Assembly (NCBI RefSeq): GCF_040954835.1 | Contig: NC_090704.1 | Span: forward strand, 14,720,001 to 14,784,000 | Source: Lepisosteus oculatus | Lineage: Eukaryota > Chordata > Actinopteri > Semionotiformes > Lepisosteidae | Reading direction: 5' to 3' | DNA length: 64,000 nt | Part shown: one piece after another, positions 51,501-63,770 of the stretch | Layout of the letters: each line of letters starts with the position of its first letter | How positions within the stretch are numbered: position 1 is the stretch's first letter | The notes under the pieces: generated by a model | The model's database searches: none | Seen by the model: the letters and a program-made list of their open reading frames with translations, nothing else | What the model was told of the DNA's origin: nothing | Program-made: the position numbers and the translations under genes

Positions 51501-52301
51501 CTACTGGCCTCCCTTCTGCTTTAGCCACAATGTCAGGCGCTGGCAAACTGGTCAAATCCAGCCGTTCCAACCAGGGTAATTTCTTTCGCAGCTCGGACAA
51601 GCACTGCTTCAGACCTTCCTATGAACACAAAGACAAGTGGGCTTCAGTTTAGAGAATTCCAAGACATTTGGTTTAGTGAGAAACTTCAGCACCAGTAACA
51701 CATTTGACAAACGAAAACATTGTAACAACTCCCATATAAAACTGTCAATGTCTCCTCGTCCTACAAGTTTTAAGAACCCAAACAAACAAGGAAACAAGAC
51801 TCACCATATTGTTAACGATCTTCTTTTCCTGTAGAGGAATGTTTAATCCAGGCTTCAGCTCCCCCTTGGAGAAGGCTTCCTGGAGCTAAACATATAAAGA
51901 CAATTAATACCGTTAAGGGCTTACTTTTGATTTTAAATTAAGCCTTTTAAATAAATACAACAGACCTTAGAGCTCAATGAGACATATGTCTTAGTGGAAA
52001 AACTCAAAACGAAAGATAAACTGTATCGATAGCTATCCAGACCTATAATAGTTTAAAATACTTACTAAATAATGCAGACTTATAAAACTATAATAGAGCT
52101 CCTCGCGTGTTTGGGGGAAAAACGTTTAAGGAGAAGAAATGAACACAACTTTTAACATATTACTACAGTAATAAACTGTACTGATATGGACAAAAATAAA
52201 GACCGGATTTAAAAGCGCGTGCTCACCTCTCCATCCGATAAATCGGCGTCTTCTTCCTCGGACTCGAAGCCTAACTGTAAATCATCTTCAACATCCTCCA
52301 T
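48564..52301 (-). CDS. ebna1bp2: EBNA1-binding protein 2, nucleolar 60S ribosome assembly factor
   Basis: Nine coding exons in transcript order: 52301-52227, 51885-51805, 51618-51446, 50773-50650, 50290-50201, 49960-49885, 49567-49477, 49331-49163 and 48614-48564 (stop TAG), totalling 309 residues (human 306). All junctions are GT-AG in consistent phase. The N-terminus is very acidic (MEDVEDDLQL.. ESEEEDADLSDGE). The centre has LQEAFSKGELKPGLN, EDDFQREM, YRQAQA, PRLHKLK and TKRPEDYFAEMAKSD, followed by a basic, probably coiled-coil stretch. The C-terminus carries KYKDQKFGFGGKKRGSKWNT, ESYDDVSGFKAKFAHGKG and a lysine/arginine tail. Ebp2 proteins work in the nucleolus in large-subunit pre-rRNA processing with Rrs1-type partners. 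The start is the first ATG giving the acidic N-terminus. Confidence 0.93.
51030..51290. repeat. probable LINE 3' fragment in ebna1bp2 intron 3
   Basis: GGCAGGGAGTTCCACAGACA, AGAAGGCTGTCTTTAGTACC and TTACAGGAAGCCAGTGATAT follow the word order of a widespread fish LINE-derived segment ('ttccagagctt..ggaagccagtg'). Diverged, and judged from memory. Confidence 0.45.
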
Positions 52302-53273
52302 CTTACAGTCAACAAATGCAAGCAAATCTGAAAATTAAAACTCCTCAGCGTGTTGCAGCTCACTCGCATGGACACATGGAGCACAAGAGGAAGTGGAGAC
52401 CAAGTACGCACGCAATTCTGCCCTGGATGAGGAGTGCTTGAAAGAAACGTTCCGCAAATGTTATGAAGCTATGAATTAATTTCTCCGTTTTATAGTTGAT
52501 TAATAATCAGTAAGTGTTAAAATATAATAAATATAAAAATATCAAATTCAATGTTTCCTTTATTTATTGATAAATCGACTGAGCAAATTCTACATTTATT
52601 AAATTTGGGAACTAAAAGAGAACTTCACTACAATTCCCGGTACACATCACTGCCGTAAAGATGTCTGGGAGCATTCGTTGTCACAGTAACACGTGAACTT
52701 GACACTTTCTGTCCCCTTGGTAACCGGTAAACAATGTTAGCGGGACTGCAAACTGGGCTCGCTGCAGACACAAGTGTTGGTAGGTGTCAACATATTTTTT
52801 TTTAAAGAAGCGACGAATTAAGGACTTCTGAAGTTTAAAAAACACAACATATACGTTAAAGAGTCAAAAGTGTAAAGAAATATACCAAAAAAGGATTTTT
52901 AAATATTGATAATGACTTAAGCTTTTATATATCCGTTGTGACTTTTTTCGCGTTAAGGCAAAAACTTTGTACAACACTTAGAGTAGGACATTTCTAGCTA
53001 ATTAAAATGATAAAAACTAAAATAATGTACCGGTATCAACAATTATCTTTCTATTAGTGCCTGGAATAAATAAATATTTAATATTAAATTAAATATATTG
53101 GTAAAATATGATAAAGTTATTTTAAAATGCGGCGAATGAGAGTATAGTTTTTCACTGAATCGATATTGCATTTTAATTGAGCACAATGCATTTTTGGCTT
53201 ATGGGATTTGTAGAATTGGATCTTGTATTAGCAGGTCCGCCAAGTGACTCGCAGGGCGAGCAATCGCTGAACA
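52302..53273. promoter_or_regulatory. head-to-head spacer between ebna1bp2 and cfap57
   Basis: 972 bp separate the two divergent start codons, so the interval probably holds both promoters. It contains an E-box (CACGTG at 52690-52695) and an X-box-like site at 52711-52724. Downstream is a possible noncoding first exon of cfap57: a donor-like GTAGGT near 52780 and an acceptor-like TTAGCAG just before 53234. The UTR exon model is inference. Confidence 0.5.
52711..52724. promoter_or_regulatory. RFX X-box-like site for cfap57
   Basis: GTCCCCTTGGTAAC matches GTNRCC-(0-3)-RGYAAC with one mismatch and a two-base spacer. RFX factors drive many axonemal genes, and CFAP57 is one such gene type. Confidence 0.5.
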
Positions 53274-56200
53274 ATGTCTGCGGTTGTTATTCAGTCTCAT
53301 CACATCTTCGGTCTCCGGGCCGGGGTGACCAATAATCTCCTGTACTTTGATGAGCAAACTGTCATCTTCCCATCTGGAAACAACTGTGTGCGCTACAACA
53401 TTGACCAGAAATGGCAGAAGTTTATTCCAGGTAAGAAAATGCATCTCCATAAATTGACTATATTGTGTTGTCTTTTTAGATTGTGGACCTCAATATGGGA
53501 ACTCGGTATCTTTGATTTTAAGGAACGGTCTGTGGTTAATTCTGTTCTAATTATCTAAAGAAGCATTAAGAATATTTTTCTTGCAAATGAAACAAACATA
53601 TAATATTAGATATAAGGTGTGTGAATGTGCCAATTGGATGGATATAATTCGTAGAGTGCCATAGAGGTCTGTGTTCGGAGCACTATGCTGACTAGTTTGT
53701 ATCAATGATCTAGATTCTGGCATACATAGTAAAATACTGAAATTCACAGACATCAAAACAGGAGGATTAGCAAAAACAGAAGAAAGTGAAAAGGAAATTT
53801 AAAAAGATTCAGATGGAATTCAAGTCTGAACAAACATCTAGTAGATGACATCTAATGTAGACAACTACAGAGTGTTACATGCAGATACCAAAGACATAAA
53901 CCATAAATTAAAATGGAAAACATGAAGCTGCCTATAAAACATACTTATGGATTTTTGTACGATGTGACAGACACTTCTAGACAATAAACAGGCAAACAGA
54001 ATGTTAGTATATATATTTAAGAACATAGAGTTATAGTTATAAAATTTAAATGATGTGCTGTAATGTTAAAGTTGTACAATACACTAGTAACACTTAGAAT
54101 GGGTGCATAACTTAGGTTAATATGATACAAAAGAGGTATTGCCTCTCTGGACTGAATACAGAGAAGAGTGATCAGCTACATACCTGTATTCAGAAGATTA
54201 TCCTACTCTAAAGGTCTAAAAGAAGTAAAACCTTATACCCTGAAATAGAGAAGACTATGAGTTGACCTAATTCAAGAATTCAAAAAAATGTTCCAGGGGA
54301 GACTTTCCTTAACAGCTGTGTTGTGTCTTGCTTGGTTTGCGTTCGTGTGGGTCCGCCTTTGAAGAGAGGGAACTTTAGGCTGTGGAATGTCTTGACTCAG
54401 GGACTCATAAACTGTAAATATTTTGTAGATACTAGTTTGTGTGTCTTGTATATTTGAATTATAACTTAATCTTTGTATGTGTTTTAAGTTTGTCTCCTCG
54501 TTATTATGCCACCTTTAAACTGTATAACAGTTTATAACACGTGGCCAAACTTGACTATAGACAGCATTTTATTAATTTTATGTGTAATAATTATTGCAAC
54601 TAGTATACAATTAACATTCATTAATTAACATAATAATTAGTGTCTAGTATATACAAATAACACCTTTGTATAAGGACCCTACATTTAAAATCCCCCTATT
54701 TATAATATTTAGCATCACATTTCAAACAGATTTGGAACTCTTTTGCATGTCTGTCACGTTTAACAGAACAATAACCGATAATGTGGAGACTGTTAACCAT
54801 CAGTGCTACTATGCTCTGCAGGCACAGAGAGAAGCCATGGCATGCAAGCCCTGGCCATTAGCTCCAACCGCCGCTACCTGGCCGTGTCAGAGAGAGGCGA
54901 GAAAGGCACCATCACTGTGTACGACCTGCAGCATGAGCAGAGCAGGAAGAGGAAAGTCCTGAGTGGGGGGGACTCCCCAGTGCAGGACTTTGTCTACATG
55001 GCTTTCTCTCCAGACTCCAAATACCTCATTGGCCAATCGGGGGCTCCAGACTGGACCCTGTTCTACTGGATGTGGGAGAAACAAAAGGTGATGGCCACAG
55101 TGAAGACTGGCACCACAACTAACCCTATCTCCCAGGTACTGAACAAAACAGGGTTTAAGTTTGCACGCGACTAGTTTAGATGGCCACCTTATAGTCCTTC
55201 TTGAGTTTCTACTGACTTTGCCACCAGTGGAAGCTAATAAAGATAAATTGCATGAGGGTGGATAAAAAAACAAAACCCTTTTAAAAACCTGAGGCATGAA
55301 GAAAAAGTGATGAAAACAGTCTTAAACTCAAAAAAGACATGATTGTGAGTGGATGTGTTGGATTTATGTAATTTGAACATACACTGTTGACCACAAGTTA
55401 AATGGGTTAATGTAACTTTTTATTAATTGAAATATCAATGTAAGTGTAGACAGTGGTGACTAATTTCTTTTAATCATTAGGTTTAAACTAATGAGTTATT
55501 TTGATTTGTCTATCTGTAAGTGAAAAAACAAAAAGGAGCTATTAATGTTTTAAAATACACATTTCTTTTATTTCCTAAGGTTAGTTTTAATCCTCAGGAC
55601 AACACACAGATCTGCGTGAGTGGAAATGGGGTGTTTAAACTCTTCCGCTATGCTGAAGGAACCCTCAAACAATCCAACTTCCAGAAGCTGGAGGCTCACA
55701 ACTTCCTGTCCCACATGTGGGTGTCGGATGAGAGAGTTATTGTCGGCACAGAGACCGGGAGGCTCCTGGTGTTTGAGTCAGGAGATCTGCGCTGGGAGAT
55801 GAGTGTGGTGCCAAAGTTAACCACTAGAGATACTGACAGGTACAGTGAGAGAGGGAGGCTGGAGAGACAAACAACAACTGTTTCTAAGCTGTTCACTGAT
55901 GCTCCTCTTAAATATGTAGTACAGACGTTTCTTAAGGGACCTCAGAAATTTGCAATGAAAATGTTGACTGAATCTTCTGCTGTTTATGCCACCAATTACA
56001 TCCATGTGTCAGAAATGTGTACACTTGAATCAGGAAGTTAAATAACCGAAAGTTTAAATTTCCAAAGTAAAGCACTTGGAATCAATGGCATCATATGAAC
56101 ACAGGTTGATATTAGGAACAAGAGAAGTATTTCATTTATGCCAAGTACTGTATGAGTCCCCAGTTCTTCTTGATACATTTGTGTTGTGTACAGAGATTAT

Positions 56201-59200
56201 TATGACAACAGATTAACAATGCCTGTTCATCCATCTTGTGTGTTCATCCATCCACCTTCAACAATAAATGCGCATTAAAGCGACAAATAATATGTTAACT
56301 TTCACACTTATAATGTAAAAACATAAAATGCATGCAGTTACAAACTTCTGTTTTTGCTTGTTAGGTCAGTGGAAAAAAGCATGCTGGATGAGCCAATGTC
56401 CACCTCTCTTCCTCATGTCTCAGCCATAACTGCCTATTCCAAGGGGTTTGCCTGTGCAGCTGGGCCGGGGACAGTGTGCTTGTTTGAGAAGACAGACGAA
56501 AAGGACACATATAAGAGAACCAGGGAGATCAGGGTGAGAGAGTATTGTCTCTTGACTTGATTTGATTACAGAAATGTTACTTCCTTTATCAAACCTTACA
56601 AAAGTTTAGTCTAGAACTTTTATCAAGTTGGAGAAGACAGGATCATAAAAATGTACTACGGAGATTCCAAGTTCAGTATGCTTGTTGTGGACTTTATCAT
56701 CTACATTTAATACAGGTATTAACTTATTTTGTTAGTTCATTCCTGATGAGATACTATATAGTGTGTTGCATGGTGTATCACAAGCCAGTGGCCAGTCAGC
56801 AGTAAAGATTGTGCTTCACTAACAGATTCCTTCAGACCAGTACAGTAATGAGCCCAGCCTGGCAGAGCAGCAGGAGATTTCTTCACTGTGTATCAGCCCT
56901 TCAGAGGAAACCCTCGTTGCCAGCACTGACCGTGGCCAGCTCTACAGCATTACCCTCTCCTCTGCAGAGATGAGCAAGGTACTGCTGATGTACACCCATT
57001 CAGATTCTATTGGCTTGTGAAAGGCCAAACATAATTCTAATTTTTATGGAATGTTTTTTTAAGTATTAATTCCTTATGTACATATTGCACTGCCATTTCA
57101 GTGTTACATAAAAATGTTGTTTAAGATTCCTGAAGTGATTAAGAACCTATAGTGGTCTTTGAATTTACATTGAAGTTTTGTTTGCATGTTGTGTTATTTG
57201 AAGGGGGAGCAAGCACAGTTTGAGTTCCTGTCCCACTCCTTTCACTCTGGCATCATCACTGGTCTGTCCATATGCATCCGTAAACCTCTCATTGCCACCT
57301 GCTCTCTGGACCACTCTGTTCGAATCTGGAGTTTTGAGAACAAGTAAGCAGAATGACCAGATAAGTGCACAGTGTTTCATCCTCCTGGGCTGCTTTACAA
57401 CTTTCCATTTCCACAGATGTCATTGTCTTTTAAAAACTACAGTTTTCAATGTCAGGAAAATAAAATCAGGAAAAGTCAGGTACTTTGACTATTATGAACA
57501 TCTGCTATTATTGTATACAACATAATTTGCATAGCACATTCTATTTATATGAATATAATATTTATATTACCATTTAAGATGCCTATAGTGCTGGTTTAGC
57601 ATTGTGTATTTGTACATATTTTTGTTTATGTCCTCTCTACTGAACCCTCCACTCGTTCCAGCACGTTGGAACTTTATAAAGAGTTCCAGGAGGAGGCATA
57701 CAGCATTGCACTCCACCCATCTGGTCTTTTCATCCTGGTGGGATTCTCAGATAAATTGCGGCTGATGAACCTGCTCATTGATGATATCAGGACCTTTAAA
57801 GAATTCACCGTGCGGGGATGCAGAGAGGTGAGATCAAACACAGAAACAGATCCATTCAGTAGTGCAGATTCGTTCTAACAGTTGCTCAGTGTAAATGTAT
57901 CAATTTGAAAAAGAAATATTAAGGAATTCTTGTAGTTCAATAACTGCATATATCAACATTTTAAAACAAGAAGTTTTGTCCCCACTTTGGAAGTTCTAAC
58001 TGTATTGATGCCTGTCGTGTATACTGTAGGAAGCAAATGAAGTGCATTACATGCTACAGATTTCAGATAAGACTGCTTTATTTCCAGTGTGCTTTTAGTC
58101 ATGGTGGCCACCTGTTCGCAGCTGTCAATGGAAACATCATTCACATCTATTCGACAACAACATTTGAAAACATCCTTAACCTGAAAGGACACAATGGAAA
58201 GGTGAGACAAGGCACCTGTTTGTTCAAGCTTAACCTATATGCTTGCATTTACAACTGAACATGGTGCTTAATGAGTGGCATTATGTACAGTAAATGTGAA
58301 CTTGCATTCTGAGTGAGATAAAGCCAGTTAAAAAGAAAATAAAAAAATACAGAATACTTGAAGTTTTCAGAGTCTTGGCAAAATTGCAGCTGCAAGGTAA
58401 TACCGATTTTTTTCTTGTGATTTGCTTTCTTGTGTGCTCCTCAGGTACGGTCCATTGTGTGGAGTGCTGATGACAGCAGGCTGGTGTCTTGTGGCATGGA
58501 TGGAGCTGTCTATGAGTGGAACACCCTCACCGGCAAACGGGAATCAGAGAGCGTCTTGAAATCCTGCAGCTACAATGATATCACCATCTCTTCTGACAGC
58601 AAGACCATCTTTGCTGTCGGCTCAGACTGCACTCTGAAAGAGATCACAGATTGCCAGGTGTGGGAAGCGTACTGTAGAGATTCCTTTGCTTTTTTCTCTG
58701 TGTGGCTGAGAACATCATTTCATATATGCATGATCAAAACTAGCTGATGTTTTTGAATAATTCTGTTTCATGCCTTATGGAAAAAGTAATTTCTCACTTT
58801 ACTCACTTTTTAAATGCAGTACATTAGAACTTTGCTGTATTCTCCCTGACACTATATACAGCATCAGAATCCAATTCTAATCTTCTTATCTAGTACAGGG
58901 ACAAAGGGGAAGCCTGAATCTAACATGGCAAGCAATGAGTGCAAAGTGAGATACATCCTGGATGGGATACCAGTAGTATCAGAATCACATGGCATAATTA
59001 TCTTATTTGTTGGTGTGTAGCCTTTTTACATAAATACACAGCTGTGCAAAAGTCAAACATTTTGCATTGTTCTGCTCTTTTCAGTCAATGTTTTTCCTTC
59101 TTTATGTAGAAACATATCTATAGTGATTTTCTACTGATGTTATTTATTTAGGGTTAGGTTTAATCCTGACAGATCAGGTATTGCAATAGACAACCTTTTA

Positions 59201-62200
59201 GTTGTATTGATATGGACGGAGGAATGAATGAAAATAATGACAAGCAACACCAGACAATCTTTTAAGATTACTTGGTAAATGTGATGGAAAAGCTACTACA
59301 AACATTCAAATTTGCTGCATGTGTATAATTCATCTGGGTTGTTCTAACCATGTTTTCAAACCTCCCAAATTCAATATGAATTAACAATTTCACATTTCAC
59401 ATTCAATTCTCATACAAACATAAATATTTAAATTAGAAGAATTGGTTAAGGCATAAAGAAATTGTTCATGCTCATGACAGAATATTTCAAATCAATTGTA
59501 CACTTCTGTGTCAGATTCCTTTAGATTTTTTTTTATTTTTGTCCTGCAATGTTTGAAGAACAACAGGTTGTTCCTTGTTCTAAGTTAGATGACTACTATA
59601 AATAGTCCTGCAGTCCTGCTCTGCTATGGTGACTCATACGCTATTTAATATTACTTTGTTATTGTTATACAATATTTGTTTTTAATGGCAGCAAAGTGTG
59701 TAGTATGTGTACAAGAACATGTTTCTCTCTACAATCAGTATGTTTTATTTTTTAATCATATTCTAATTTTAAAGGAAAAAATATTTATATTTTGCTTTTA
59801 TAGATCCTGCGAGAAGTTTACTCTGATGATGTGGTATACACCAGTGTAGTGATGTCTCGATCAGGACGAATGTTGTTCACCGGCACATCTCTTGGAACAA
59901 TTAGAGCCATCAAATACCCTTTACCAATACAAAAAGACTGGACCGAGTATCAGGCACATGCTGCACCTGTGACAAAGGTGCGTTTCAGTATTTTATTATT
60001 CATAAATATGTTAAACATGCCAGCTAAGACCCAAAAGTCATATAACAATACTATATTATTATGAAGTGTACTGTATGAAAGATGAAAGATGTTGAATCTT
60101 TCATCTTTATCCAATTTGCATTTTTAATAAATGATTTGAAGATTAGGTCATTTAAGAAAAGGTCTAGGAAAACAACAACCAAATCAATTAATGTTTCACT
60201 CATTCCATGCCTCTTATGGTTGCGCCTGCAGATGGTTATCACATTTGATGACCAGTATTTGCTGACAGTATCAGAGGATGGGTGTTTGCTGATCTGGAAG
60301 ATAATTGACAAAGAAGGACGAGGCCTAAAACGAGACAAAGAGGTCACCTATGCAGAAGAGATTCTCATCACCAAGTCTGACTTGGAAGAGAAGGTAATTG
60401 TAGTTTATTTGGTATGTCATACAGTAGGGCAGTAACAGTGCAATAAAAAGGAGTGATTAGCGAAGTCATATATAATATAGAGTATATGGTATATAATATA
60501 TATAATTTATCAATGCATACAATTTTTACTTTCATTTTGTATTAAAGAATGTATACATTCCTAAAAAAACATTATTGTGAAGTAAGGACATTAAATACTA
60601 TCCAGCATTAATAGTTATATTTCTAGTGTTTTACATTATGTTGGGATTAATTGTGTGTCACTTTTCTTTTGTTTTGCTTACATAGTTAAATTCTAAGTCT
60701 CTTCGAACATAAGAAGTATAAAAAATTGGGAAAAAGAGAGATGATTTTTTTCTCTTTATCTCCATGTTACAGAATCAGGTCATGCTGGAATTGAAAACGA
60801 GGGTAGAAGAGTTGAAAATGGAGAATGAGTACCAGCTCCGACTGAAGGACATGAATTACAATGAGAAAATCAAAGAGCTGACTGAGAAATTTATCCAGGA
60901 AATGGAGTCCCTGAAAACAAAGAACCAGGTGTGCGATCAGCAGGACCTTTATAAATAATGCGGCAGATTTAAATTTACAAAACATATTCAACAATTTTGT
61001 ATTAGCTTAAATTTAAACCATAAGCCAAGCTTCTACTGTATAAACTTCCAGAGATATTACAAAATGATTGAGGGGACATAATTCCAAGTGGAAATTGACT
61101 CTTTTTCTATTGCCAAGAAAAGGTTAATCAGAATAAAATGTTCCTTATGCCAGTGATGTGACTGAATTAGCAACACTTTACAGTGGAGTACAACACCACA
61201 TTCAGCAGGTTACTTAAGTCTTATGAAACTACCATGAATTTGAACCTGGTTAAATTACCTCAATATTTTTTTTCACTTTTTACTAATTTGAGTAATCCCA
61301 GAGGATGGTTCAATAAATGTGCCCAAGTGCATCGAATCTCTTTTCCTGAGGTGTTCTGGTGGCTTTTAATCAAATTTCAAAGCTAACGTTACGCAAACTA
61401 TCTACAGTGTTTTAAAAACGAATGACTTCCCTCACTGGAATATTCAGCCTTTTCATGCCTGGTTTCATAAAGGTTCTCAAAACAGAGAAGGAGAAACAGG
61501 AGCAGGCTCACGAAGAGGAGCTGGCAGTGGTGATGGAAAAACACTCCAAAGAACAGCAGGACTTAGGTGATTTCTCCGACTTTCCACCAGTTAGGGTATT
61601 TAATTAAAAGCGACTAATGAAACATTATTACATCATAGTACTGTATATTGATCTTGTACATGCACCATTAGAATTACTAGTAGAATTAGTAGCATTTTTA
61701 AAGATTTTAAGTGATATCATGGCCTAATTAAACGTTCAAATCAGATGAAAGACACCATATTGTAACTGAAAAGTTAAATATTATTTTTTAAGAACACAAT
61801 GTTTTTTTATTATAATACATTTTTGTTGGTATAATGGCAATCCAATTGTTTTAGTAGTGATATGCTGTGCTACAACGAGACAAAGCAAACTACACCAAAA
61901 GACTGACCAAAGCCAAATTATTTGTACTTAAATCTCCTGCTGGTCTAAACCTGCTGTCTAACATCCCTTATGCAGAGTCAGCGAACAACCAAAAGCTGAT
62001 GCTGGAGTATGAAAAGTACCAAGAGCTGCAGGTGAAGTCCCAGAGAATGCAGGAGGAGTATGAGAAGCAGCTGCATGAGATGGAGGAGAGCAAGACCCAG
62101 GCACTGGAGGAGCTCACAGAGTACTATGAGTCCAAGCTTCAGGAGAAACTGCTAATGCTGGAGCAGGTAACAGTGTTAACACTAGACTTCTATAGAAATA

Positions 62201-63770
62201 TTTGTAATGGCATTTGATTAAAGCATTTCATAAGGACACTTTAAAAGTTGTACTGGAACAGGTTTTGAAATGTTTAAAAAAATCAAAGTCTGCATTTTCT
62301 CTCGATGACCAAAAATATTTAAGCAGATCTTAAAGATAACAAGTAACAAGTGATATTTGTACAGGGAGAATTAAATTGAAGGAGTGCCAACAGCACAGAC
62401 CCAAATAATCCTTTTAAAATCAGTAGAAGGTTTCTAAAGCAACAGTTACATAATGCTGCAAAAAAAACATTGAAATAAAAAAATCAGGAAAATGGAACTA
62501 ATGTTCTCATATTTTAATTTAATGAACAACTGAAGATCTATTAATTTTTTTTTTCAATTTGATTCAGTGTTGCACCTTACCTGGCCTTCTGTGTCTCAGT
62601 CTTGTGATCTCTCTGACAGTGTCAGGATGAGTCACGGCAGCAGGTGCGAGAGTTCGAGGAGTCCAAGAAGCAGATGGAGGAAGATGGGGATCGGGAGATC
62701 CAGGACATCCGCATCAAGTACGAGAGACGACTGAGAGACGAGAAGGAGACCAACATGCGACTGAAGGGTGAGACCGGAATCATGAGGAAAAAGGTGGGAA
62801 CAAATTTAGAGAGAGGAAAGCTTCCAGTCCACTGAATCACTTTTTTTCCCATTCTAACTCAAGCCATGTCCTCATAGCAAAGTACTATATAAACCATTGC
62901 TGTAAACAGAAAAACCCAAATGAGAGATACCATCATGTATGATGTGATTATGAAGATGTGTGATAAAGTATGGAAGAAGGACTTTGGTGTTAGGATTTAT
63001 AGCAATGCTGGGAAAAATAATATTTGCAGTGACTCTTACATGGATTGTATGTGAAAAATTCAAAACTCATTTTAAGTTACGTTTTTACAGTAGATGTCAA
63101 GAATCTTAATGTCAAAAATGTTGTCAAGGATGTCAAAATGTTTATTATTTTTATTGTATTAATTTTAATTTAAGAAACAGAATATTTCAATTTGACCCTA
63201 TGACAAAATAGGGTGTCCCAAAGGCCAGAGAGTTAGACTGTTGCCTCGTAGCTCTTGAGTCCTGGCTTTGACTCCGGACTGTGGGACCTTCTGTGTTGAG
63301 TTGCATATTGCATATTTTCGTTGTGTTCTCCTGGGGTTGTGCCAAGTGCTCCAGTTTCCTGCTTCTCTCCAAAGTCATGGTGGCTAGATTATTTGGTGTC
63401 TATAAGGAGTTCCTATTTGCAATGGACTGGAGACTGGACTTCAGTTCAGAGTGTTTTCCTGCCTTGTGCTTCCATGACAGGGGACTCTTACCAGGAATAA
63501 AAGACGCTCCAATAGTGGCTGAATAAATTGAATACATCAAATGTATTTTATAGTGACATTTTCTTCAATGTGATTTTCTAAGACCCTTCTGTCTTTCCTT
63601 TGTCAAATCAGTTCAGCAGTCTGCAGAAAGAGATTGATGACAGGAATCTGGAGATTGAAAAACTGAAGTCAGAGCAACAGAAATTGCAAGGAGTCATCAG
63701 ATCCCTAGAAAAGGATATCCTTGGACTAAAGAAGGAGATCCAAGAGAGAGATGAAACTATCCAGGACAAG
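53274..63770 (+). CDS. cfap57: cilia- and flagella-associated protein 57 (WDR65), 3' end beyond window
   Basis: Sixteen coding exons: 53274-53430, 54822-55135, 55580-55839, 56365-56533, 56826-56978, 57204-57343, 57662-57827, 58088-58201, 58445-58657, 59804-59977, 60232-60393, 60773-60928, 61473-61566, 61976-62166, 62620-62793 and 63612-63770. They join in phase to 932 codons, about three quarters of the ~1250-residue family. Residues 1 to about 674 form the WD40 part (QSHHIFGL at the start; [42 protein letters not shown]). From exon 12 the protein becomes an acidic/basic coiled coil ([29 protein letters not shown]). CFAP57 acts in motile cilia in assembly or anchoring of a subset of inner dynein arms. 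Compared with my recollection of the human protein, a serine-rich stretch around the exon 3/4 junction is missing. The stop codon is not in the window. Confidence 0.95.
53640..54310 (+). pseudogene. decayed CR1/jockey-type LINE reverse transcriptase fragment in cfap57 intron 1
   Basis: Reading through stops and frameshifts, the + strand gives [15 protein letters not shown], the conserved LINE word near the reverse transcriptase active site, followed by a lysine-rich stretch. Farther on, about 54160-54290, come traces of the 'sleeved' end region in which the LINE protein reads like RVQRRATKLI..LEKRR. There is no intact frame. Confidence 0.65.
58893..58982 (-). repeat. small L2-type fragment in cfap57 intron 9
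   Basis: GATACATCCTGGATGGGATA followed by CCAGT, preceded by GGCAAGCAATGAGTGCAAAG, is a diverged antisense copy of the LINE-type tail seen at 32400-32450. Confidence 0.55.
59040..59330. repeat. possible Tc1-like MITE in cfap57 intron 9
   Basis: Starts CAGCTGTGCAAAAGTCAAAC, close to a known fish Tc1-like terminal sequence (GTGCAAAAGTC). The rest is AT-rich and I did not find the matching inverted end. Confidence 0.35.
63200..63535 (+). repeat. diverged tRNA/L2-type SINE in cfap57 intron 15
   Basis: GTTAGACTGTTGCCTCGTAG, GAGTCCTGGCTTTGACTCC, CCTGGGGTTGTGCCAAG and a CTGCCTTGTGCTTCC tail follow the order of the copy at 41976-42310, with heavy divergence. Confidence 0.55.

Noticed and set aside
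61867-61975. Upstream extension of cfap57 exon 14 as coding sequence
   Set aside because: The acceptor at 61974-61975 restores the conserved ESANNQK join with exon 13; the upstream open frame is intron.
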